Assembly: GCA_015058405.1 (NCBI GenBank)
Contig: SVCL01000039.1
Coordinates: 1 to 35,922 of the forward strand
DNA length: 35,922 bases
Origin: Clostridium sp.
Lineage (GTDB): Bacteria > Bacillota > Clostridia > Clostridiales > Clostridiaceae
Direction of reading: 5' to 3'
Positions 31,090-35,922 of this stretch are shown piece by piece. The notes below the pieces were generated by a model. The model worked only from the letters and a program-made list of their open reading frames with translations. It was not told the DNA's origin and ran no database searches. Position numbers and translations under genes: made by a program. Within the stretch, counting starts at the first letter, position 1. Each line of letters opens with the position of its first letter.

Positions 31090-32007
31090 TTATTCCATAA
31101 ATCCTTGAACTATTCTAGCTTCTGCTTCTTCTTCAGTTAAACCTAATGTCATAAGCTTAATAATTTGTTCACCTGCAATTTTACCTATAGCTGCTTCATG
31201 AATAAGGCTTGCATCTATACAATTTGCTGTAAGCTCTGGTCTTGCAGTAACTTTACCATTATCCATAATAATAGCATCACATTCAGAATGACCTGTACAC
31301 TTTGTATTACCATTGATTTTAGATACAAAACATTGAGTAGATTCTCCCTTTGCAACTGAACGAGAAATTAAATTTACACCTGAATCTTCTCCATTTAAAT
31401 CAACCATAAAATCTGTTGAGGCAAATTGTTTATCATGAGTCATTATCTTTTCTTTAACAACAAGCTTTGCATTAGATTCCAAAATTGCTGAACATTTACG
31501 TGCTGTAGAATCTACCCCTTCGATTTGAACTGTATTCATTTCCATATATCCGTTTTCAGCCATCTCTACATATGTTTCAGGATTAATAACTCTTTTTCCA
31601 GTACCAGCACCAGTACCTATATGTTTTTCTTCATATAATACTCTAGCATTCTTTTCTATAAAAAATCTATGTATTCCATTATGCTCTGCAGTACCACATC
31701 CATCATTATGAACTCCACAACCAGCTACTATAACAACATCTGCATTTTCTCCAATGTAAAAGTCATTATAAACTAAATCATGAACTTCATCTTCTGTTAC
31801 TATTGCTGGAATATATACCTTCTCGCCTTTTGTATTAGCCTTAACTCTAATATCTATACCTGGCTTGTCTTTCTTAGGGATAATCTCAACATTTTCACTA
31901 GAATGTCTTGCTGCACATTTACCATTTTCACGTATATTATAAGCACCTTCTGGTGTAGTATCTAAATCAGAAACAATTGAAATTAAACTTTTTGTTATAT
32001 CATTCAT
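31090..32007 (-). CDS. sufB: Short SufB/SufD-like Fe-S cluster scaffold protein
   Basis: The 305-aa protein has the SufBD beta-helix core: VIVAGCGVHNDGCGTAEHNG, EGVDSTARKCSAILES, VNLISRSVAKGES and the conserved end SLIHEAAIGKIAGEQI. It is much shorter than the roughly 470-aa SufB of full SUF systems and lacks the long N-terminal region. It matches the compact SufB paired only with SufC in many anaerobes and archaea. It assembles Fe-S clusters on a SufC-driven complex. Its SD (GGAGG) lies inside the end of sufC and only two bases separate the genes. No sufD, sufS or sufU is adjacent. Confidence 0.9.
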   Translation of the reverse strand: MNDITKSLISIVSDLDTTPEGAYNIRENGKCAARHSSENVEIIPKKDKPGIDIRVKANTKGEKVYIPAIVTEDEVHDLVYNDFYIGENADVVIVAGCGVHNDGCGTAEHNGIHRFFIEKNARVLYEEKHIGTGAGTGKRVINPETYVEMAENGYMEMNTVQIEGVDSTARKCSAILESNAKLVVKEKIMTHDKQFASTDFMVDLNGEDSGVNLISRSVAKGESTQCFVSKINGNTKCTGHSECDAIIMDNGKVTARPELTANCIDASLIHEAAIGKIAGEQIIKLMTLGLTEEEAEARIVQGFME

Positions 32008-32009
32008 AA

Positions 32010-32729
32010 TTATTCTACCTCCAAAGACTTACAACATTTTCTACCAGTTCCTTTTAAAAGACATGGTAAAATCTCTTCTCTTTTATCATGTGATACTACT
32101 GTTCCATCTGATAAAACAACTATTTCATCAGCAATATCCATAATACGTTCTTGGTGTGAAATAACCACTATTGATCCTCTTATCTCATTTCTCATATTTT
32201 GAAATACTTTAATTAAATTTTTAAAACTCCAAAGATCTATTCCAGCTTCTGGTTCATCAAATACATATAACTTTGTATCTTTTGCCATTACCATAGCTAT
32301 TTCTATTCTTTTCATTTCTCCACCAGAAAGACTTCCATTAACTTCACGATCTATATACTCTTCCCCTTTTAATCCAACTTCATTTAAATAAGAACATATT
32401 TGTTCAGATGAAATTTCTCTACCTGCTGAAAGAGTAATTAAATCTCTAACTGTAATTCCTTTAAATCTAACTGGTTGTTGAAATGCAAAGCTTATTCCAA
32501 GCTTCGCTCTTTCTGTAATGCTTAGATTAGTTATATCTATATCATTAAATATTATCTTTCCTGAAGTTGGCTTAAGAATGCCTGTAATAACTTTTGCTAA
32601 AGTGGATTTACCTCCACCATTTGGTCCTGTGATAACAACGAACCTTGAATCTTCTATTGTAAGATTTACGTTATTTAATATCTGAACCTTGTCTTCTGTC
32701 ATATATGAAACATCTATTAACTTTATCAT
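32010..32729 (-). CDS. sufC: SufC ATPase of the Fe-S cluster assembly complex
   Basis: The 239-aa ABC-type ATPase has Walker A GPNGGGKST (35-43), a Q-loop in FAFQQPVRFKGITV (SufC-like), signature SLSGGEMKRIE (133-143), Walker B KLYVFDEPEAGIDL (153-166) and switch H192 in VISHQERIMDIA. The C-terminus is unusual in carrying a basic Cys pair (GTGRKCCKSLEVE). SufC powers conformational changes in SufB during cluster building. It is first in the two-gene operon. GGGGG lies five bases before the ATG. Confidence 0.92.
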   Translation of the reverse strand: MIKLIDVSYMTEDKVQILNNVNLTIEDSRFVVITGPNGGGKSTLAKVITGILKPTSGKIIFNDIDITNLSITERAKLGISFAFQQPVRFKGITVRDLITLSAGREISSEQICSYLNEVGLKGEEYIDREVNGSLSGGEMKRIEIAMVMAKDTKLYVFDEPEAGIDLWSFKNLIKVFQNMRNEIRGSIVVISHQERIMDIADEIVVLSDGTVVSHDKREEILPCLLKGTGRKCCKSLEVE

Positions 32730-32813
32730 ACATCCCCCTAATGTTTATCATAATTCTTTTCTATTGACCTCTTTTTAGAAGCAGCCCAATATGTTTTATG
32801 TTTAACCTACACC

Positions 32814-32822
32814 ATTATAACA
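32814..32822 (-). promoter_or_regulatory. Extended -10 promoter of sufCB
   Basis: The minus strand reads TGTTATAAT (32822-32814), a consensus extended -10, about 85 bp before the sufC start. No good -35 is present, nor an obvious IscR-type operator. Confidence 0.45.
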
Positions 32823-32991
32823 TATTTTTATAAATTTTATATATATTCTAATTATATACATAGCTTTATTATATAAATAACTTATTTTTTTATTCTAAAT
32901 AATTAATTGCAAAAATTTTATCCCATTTTATGTTTTTTTTATTATATATTAACTTTTATCACCATCAAAATAGCCTTTTTATGTATACATC

Positions 32992-33032
32992 ACGCTTTAA
33001 TTAACATTTTGATAATTAAAGCGTATTTTTTT
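32992..33032 (+). terminator. Orphan hairpin with T-run (terminator-like)
   Basis: acgctttaatta and taattaaagcgt form a perfect 12-bp stem with a 9-nt loop, followed by ATTTTTTTA on the plus strand. No plus-strand gene lies upstream. It may end a small RNA or be a leader attenuator for the 77-aa gene. Confidence 0.5.
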
Positions 33033-33141
33033 ATCACTTTGTTAATTCTAAACAGATGAAACGCCTTCAAATTTAGGATATATTAATATTGTAGAATTAA
33101 TCAGTACAAATTAATACATTTTTTATATTGGAGGTTTTATT

Positions 33142-33375
33142 ATGGTTACTAAAAGTATTTCAAAAAGTTTATTAAATTCAGGTTATGTTGTAAATGAAAG
33201 TGTTTCTAATGATTTAATGCTACTTCCTAAGTTTAAAAGTTTCTTTAATAGAGTTGTTTCCAATATAGAAAAGGAAATAAAAACAATATCTATTAGAAAC
33301 GTATATTTCTTTGATGATAATCAAGATATTGAGATTTGTAAAAATACTATTCTTAGACAACATTCAATTTTGTAA
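33142..33375 (+). CDS. 77-residue protein of unknown function
   Basis: The frame has ATG with GGAGG eight bases upstream and a strong terminator 25 bases after the stop, so it is probably a real monocistronic gene. The protein is mixed polar/hydrophobic (SISKSLLNSGYVVNESVSND, FFNRVVSNIEKEIKTISIRN) without a signal peptide, membrane span or cysteine motif beyond a single Cys. I do not recognise the family. It could be a small cytoplasmic regulator. Confidence 0.6.
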   Translation: MVTKSISKSLLNSGYVVNESVSNDLMLLPKFKSFFNRVVSNIEKEIKTISIRNVYFFDDNQDIEICKNTILRQHSIL

Positions 33376-33400
33376 ATAGTAATCAAATTAATATAAAAAA

Positions 33401-33440
33401 ACTACTAAGGAATTTTTTAAATTCTTTAGTAGTTTTTTTA
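33401..33440 (+). terminator. Strong terminator of the 77-aa gene
   Basis: actactaaggaatt and aattctttagtagt form a 14-bp stem with a G-T wobble around a 5-nt loop, followed by TTTTTTT. Confidence 0.88.
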
Positions 33441-33575
33441 TATCTAATAATTCACTTCTTTCAACTTTGCCACTTATTCTGAAGCGAACCCCTAAAATAT
33501 TTTTCCACTTTTAGTTTGTTTCTGTAAAACAACATGATATTATTTATTTATATATTTCAATTTTAGGAGAGAAAA

Positions 33576-34088
33576 ATGAATATTAAACTTGTAAAATTAT
33601 CATACGAATATAAGCAACAATTATTCGATATGATGGATGAATGGCTAGCTGTAGAACAGGATTTTTCACCATATATGATTAGACGAAATGATTATCATGA
33701 TTTTGATTACTATCTTGAAAACTTAGAAATAAAAGAAGAAGCTGATGGACGAGTTCCAGATTCAACTTTCTTTTGTTTAGATTTAGATAGAAATATTTTT
33801 GTAGGTGCAATTAATATTCGTCATTATTTGAATGCAGATTTACTTTATACTGGAGGTCATATAGGTGATGGTATTAGACCTAGTGAAAGACGAAAAGGTT
33901 ATGCTACTGCTATGATTAAACTTGGTTTAGAAGAATGCAAAAAACTTGGTATTACTAAAGTCTTAATGACCTGCGATAAAGATAATATTGGTTCTGCTAA
34001 ATCTATAATTAACAATAGTGGTGTTTTAGAAAACGAAATAGTTAATGAAGATGGTGTAATGGAACAAAGATACTGGATAACATTATAA
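33576..34088 (+). CDS. GNAT family N-acetyltransferase
   Basis: The 170-aa protein is a complete GNAT. It has VGAINIRHYLN (beta-4), then GIRPSERRKGYATAMIKLGL with the RRKGYA acetyl-CoA loop, KLGITKVLMTCDKDNIGSAK and SIINNSGVLENEI. This pattern is typical of YjaB/YkkB-like acetyltransferases common in clostridia; the substrate is unknown. AGGAGAG lies before the ATG. It is the first of a plus-strand group with a GNAT pseudogene, another GNAT and a DinB-like gene. Confidence 0.87.
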   Translation: MNIKLVKLSYEYKQQLFDMMDEWLAVEQDFSPYMIRRNDYHDFDYYLENLEIKEEADGRVPDSTFFCLDLDRNIFVGAINIRHYLNADLLYTGGHIGDGIRPSERRKGYATAMIKLGLEECKKLGITKVLMTCDKDNIGSAKSIINNSGVLENEIVNEDGVMEQRYWITL

Positions 34089-34127
34089 AAATACTGAGAA
34101 GAGGAATAATTATAGGAAATTTGTAAA

Positions 34128-34396
34128 ATGGCTATAGGTAAATTTGAAATTGATATTAATGCTAATAAAATTAAAGATATATTTTTTAAAATTATTAACG
34201 AAGATGTTATGGGAAAAGTTTATGTAACAAATAAAGTTAATCCCAAATCAGCATTCCAAAAGGTTATGAACTTCATAAAATTGATGAAATTCTATATGAT
34301 CAATGTTTACAAAGTCCTGTTGCACATGATTTTGTTTCATCTTTTAACTCAAATGAATTTTCTCATGAGTATACTGCATATGAAATAAATTTATAA
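34128..34396 (+). pseudogene. Internally deleted GNAT_acetyltran (PF12746-type) pseudogene
   Basis: The frame from ATG at 34128 reads MGKVYVTNKVNPKSAF, an N-terminal motif of this GNAT group. Downstream it becomes nonsense, while the next frame continues with IPKGYELHKIDEILYDQC, SPVAHDFVSSF and, directly after, FSHEYTAYEINL ending at 34396. EYTAYEI is the usual C-terminus of the family. The intact protein is roughly 250 aa, so two internal segments appear lost, one with a frameshift near 34245-34255 and one before FSHEY, which removed the acetyl-CoA-binding core. It cannot be functional. Confidence 0.65.
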
Positions 34397-34416
34397 TTTT
34401 AATAATAGGAGTAAAA

Positions 34417-34917
34417 ATGAATTTTGAATTATTATCTAACGAATACATTATTAAAAAACTAAATAAATCTGATGCTAATGATATATATGAACTTTGTTTG
34501 GGAAATGCTCTATACTACGAATATTGTCCACCAAAACCAACAAGGGACAATATCCTCTCAGATATGTTTGAACTTCCCCCTAATACTAAAATGACTGATA
34601 AATACTATATTGGTTTTTATCATAATCAAAATCTTATTGCTGTTATGGATTTAATTGATGGATATCCATCTAAAGATATAGCATTTATTGGTTTCTTTAT
34701 GACTTCATCTTCAATTCAGAAAAAAGGTGTGGGTTCAAAGATTATTAGTGATGCCTGTAACTACCTTAAGGAAACAGGCTTCTCTGCTGTTCGTCTAGCT
34801 TGGGTGAAAGGAAATCCACAGGCAGAACATTTCTGGACAAAGAATCAATTTGTTGGGATTAAAGAAACATCAAGCACTACAGCGGATGTTGTTATTTTAG
34901 CTGAAAGAAAACTTTAA
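34417..34917 (+). CDS. GNAT family N-acetyltransferase
   Basis: The 166-aa protein starts with NEYIIKKLNKSDANDIYELC and has DIAFIGFFMTSSSIQKKGVGSKIISDACNYL, where QKKGVG is the acetyl-CoA loop. VRLAWVKGNPQAEHFWTKNQF (core end) follows. It is of full GNAT length. The substrate is unknown. An AGGAG sits before the ATG. It lies 20 bases after the pseudogene and 28 before the DinB-like gene, so all may share one transcript. Confidence 0.87.
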   Translation: MNFELLSNEYIIKKLNKSDANDIYELCLGNALYYEYCPPKPTRDNILSDMFELPPNTKMTDKYYIGFYHNQNLIAVMDLIDGYPSKDIAFIGFFMTSSSIQKKGVGSKIISDACNYLKETGFSAVRLAWVKGNPQAEHFWTKNQFVGIKETSSTTADVVILAERKL

Positions 34918-34945
34918 AACATAAATATATGGAGGAAATATTATT

Positions 34946-35659
34946 ATGAGAAAAGAAGAATTATACGAACCAATTTCTAAAAAATATAATGAACTTAAAG
35001 AAGCCTTAGAAGTGGCTGATATAGAAAATATAAGAAAACTAAGTTTAGAGCTGCATGCTTTAGTACATCCTTCTGAAGTTTCTGGAAGAAAGGATAAAAC
35101 CATTGCAGATTATATACTTGATTATATGCTATCTGGTAATCAAAATAAATTAGTTTCAAGACAAACCTACCCTGTAGATTTACATTATGCAGGAACAAAA
35201 ACAGTACCTATGTGCTGGTTATTTTGGCATATATATCGTATTGAAGACTTAGTAAGTAATATTCTTATTATGAATCAAAACCAAATATTTAATCTAGAAT
35301 GGCAAAATAAAATTGGAGCTTCTATTACTGACACTGGGAATGCATTAAAATTTGAGAAAGCTATAGAATTCGGAAAAAAATTAAATGTCCATGCACTTCG
35401 AGATTATATGATTTCAGTAGGAAAAAACACTCGTAAAATATTAGAAAATCTAACACTGGAACAAATAAACTCAATGGTACCTGAAGAATGGGTAATGCGA
35501 GTATTAGAAGAAGGTGGAGTAACAACAGATTTTCGTTCTGTGTGGTTATTAGTATTTTGGGGAAGATTAACTATTGCTCAGATGATTTTAACACCTTTAA
35601 CTGATCATCATATGATGCATCTACCAACATGTTTAGAAAGTTTACCAATCTTAAATTAA
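34946..35659 (+). CDS. DinB/YfiT-like putative metalloenzyme
   Basis: The 237-aa, mainly helical protein has candidate metal-binding histidines at LHALVHPSE, FWHIYRIEDLVSN and DHHMMHL, the usual three-site pattern of the DinB-like superfamily four-helix bundle. WHIYRIEDL is the strongest motif. Members include thiol-S-transferases and many uncharacterised proteins; the activity here is unknown. GGAGG precedes the ATG. It follows the GNAT gene closely and ends the plus-strand group, with a hairpin about 90 bp downstream. Confidence 0.75.
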   Translation: MRKEELYEPISKKYNELKEALEVADIENIRKLSLELHALVHPSEVSGRKDKTIADYILDYMLSGNQNKLVSRQTYPVDLHYAGTKTVPMCWLFWHIYRIEDLVSNILIMNQNQIFNLEWQNKIGASITDTGNALKFEKAIEFGKKLNVHALRDYMISVGKNTRKILENLTLEQINSMVPEEWVMRVLEEGGVTTDFRSVWLLVFWGRLTIAQMILTPLTDHHMMHLPTCLESLPILN

Positions 35660-35747
35660 CTTCATAAATATAAGAATAGAGAAAGGGCTTTATCAGTAAG
35701 CGTAAAAGTTTTGGCGTCTTTTATTGCTTCAAAAATAGTAATAAAAT

Positions 35748-35801
35748 ATCCCTATAAAGTTATTGAGATTTACATCACACCTCAATTATCTTTATAGGGA
35801 T
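35748..35801 (+). terminator. Long hairpin within the IS66 remnant, likely terminator
   Basis: atccctataaagttattgag and ctcaattatctttatagggat pair over about 20 bp with a 1-nt bulge and a 13-nt loop, followed by TTTTATTATTTC on the plus strand. It could end the DinB-like gene transcript. The stem overlaps the last codons of the transposase fragment. Confidence 0.6.
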
Positions 35802-35921
35802 TTTATTATTTCTTTCTTTATACCTGATATCATAATAATCAGGCTTATTTGAATAATTACCTCTAAGCTCTTTTTCAAGGTTATAAATTTGCTCACAATA
35901 ATTAAACCCTATTAGTGCTTT
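35775..35921 (-). pseudogene. IS66-type transposase fragment
   Basis: A 48-residue open stretch entering from the right edge reads KALIGFNYCEQIYNLEKELR, then SNKPDYYDIRYKERNNKIPI, and stops at TGA (35775-35777). The pattern I-G-x-x-Y-C-x-x-I/L-Y/F-x-I/L-E-K-E-L ... R-x-x-R-x-x-K-x-x-P is that of the region between the zinc-finger/HTH part and the end of IS66 TnpC. After the Pro the similarity ends and the catalytic C-terminal part is missing. The identification rests on pattern recall only. Confidence 0.5.
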
Positions 35922-35922
35922 A

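Larger units (their letters stand above)
32730..33141. other. Intergenic region between divergent sufC and the 77-aa gene
   Basis: This 412-bp stretch has no convincing gene. It holds the sufCB promoter (an extended -10 at 32814-32822), a very AT-rich tract at 32820-32960, an isolated hairpin with T-run at 32992-33032, and the leader and SD of the 77-aa gene at 33131-33135. No riboswitch was recognised. Confidence 0.6.
35696..35922 (-). mobile_element. Partial IS66-family insertion sequence remnant (one end)
   Basis: gtaagcgtaaaagttttggc at 35696 starts with GTAAGCG, the conserved tip of IS66-family terminal inverted repeats. The adjacent 8 bp (35688-35695, ctttatca) would be one target-site copy. 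Inside, the minus strand encodes an IS66 transposase fragment. The distance from tip to conserved domain is far too short, so the 3' part of the transposase gene is deleted. The other end lies outside the window. Confidence 0.5.

Noticed and set aside
34897..35198. Two minus-strand frames over the start of the DinB-like gene
   Set aside because: Antisense shadows; the plus-strand gene has a GGAGG site and conserved histidines.
1..35922. tRNA or rRNA genes
   Set aside because: No GC-rich cloverleaf-like or rRNA-like segment was seen in the AT-rich intergenic regions.

Overview
The window looks like a low-GC Clostridium (sensu stricto) chromosome. The base composition is very A+T-rich and ribosome binding sites are strong GGAGG/GGGGG types. 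Several products have closely recognisable clostridial relatives: a BdhA/BdhB-type butanol dehydrogenase, DUF4342 proteins, ChW-like segments and a two-gene SufCB. I cannot fix the species. Almost everything up to 32.7 kb is on the minus strand; the last 3 kb is on the plus strand.

Layout. (1) 1-11429, minus: one uninterrupted reading frame of at least 3809 codons, a giant secreted RHS/YD-repeat protein of the polymorphic-toxin type. Its C-terminal tip lies beyond the left edge. (2) 11.6-16 kb: a secreted DUF5648-repeat protein, a soluble MCP-like sensor paired with a TIM-barrel protein, and a KASIII-like protein lacking two of three catalytic residues. (3) 16.1-20.7 kb: a broken aminoglycoside nucleotidyltransferase, then a compact run read right to left as DUF4342 membrane protein, response regulator, histidine kinase, DHFR-like reductase and GNAT, with a second DUF4342 paralogue upstream. 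(4) 20.8-24.2 kb: a 40-aa membrane or lipoprotein-like peptide, a V8/glutamyl-endopeptidase-like secreted protease and a MecA-like class B PBP. (5) 24.3-25.9 kb: remains of a mobilisable element (MobC plus shortened relaxase) fused against a beheaded GNAT gene. (6) 26-32.7 kb: K+ channel, HD hydrolase, iron alcohol dehydrogenase, secreted papain-like protease and SufC-SufB. (7) 33.1-35.9 kb, plus strand: a small orphan gene, two GNATs, an internally deleted GNAT pseudogene, a DinB-like protein and, at the edge, an IS66-family remnant with a recognisable terminal repeat.

How it fits together. The left half carries large cell-surface or secreted products (RHS toxin carrier, DUF5648 protein, two secreted proteases), consistent with competition or environmental interaction. 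The TCS/DUF4342 group and the MecA-like PBP suggest envelope sensing and cell-wall functions (inference). The right half is housekeeping mixed with decaying acquired genes: several GNATs, a resistance-gene remnant, mobilisation genes and an IS scar.

The most unusual item is the RHS protein. It stacks two FnIII domains, a charged linker, three ChW-like segments, a beta-helix and an RHS barrel. Three SH3b domains sit inside the conserved RHS N-terminal cap motif, and a perfect seven-unit 11-residue repeat lies just before the missing toxin tip.
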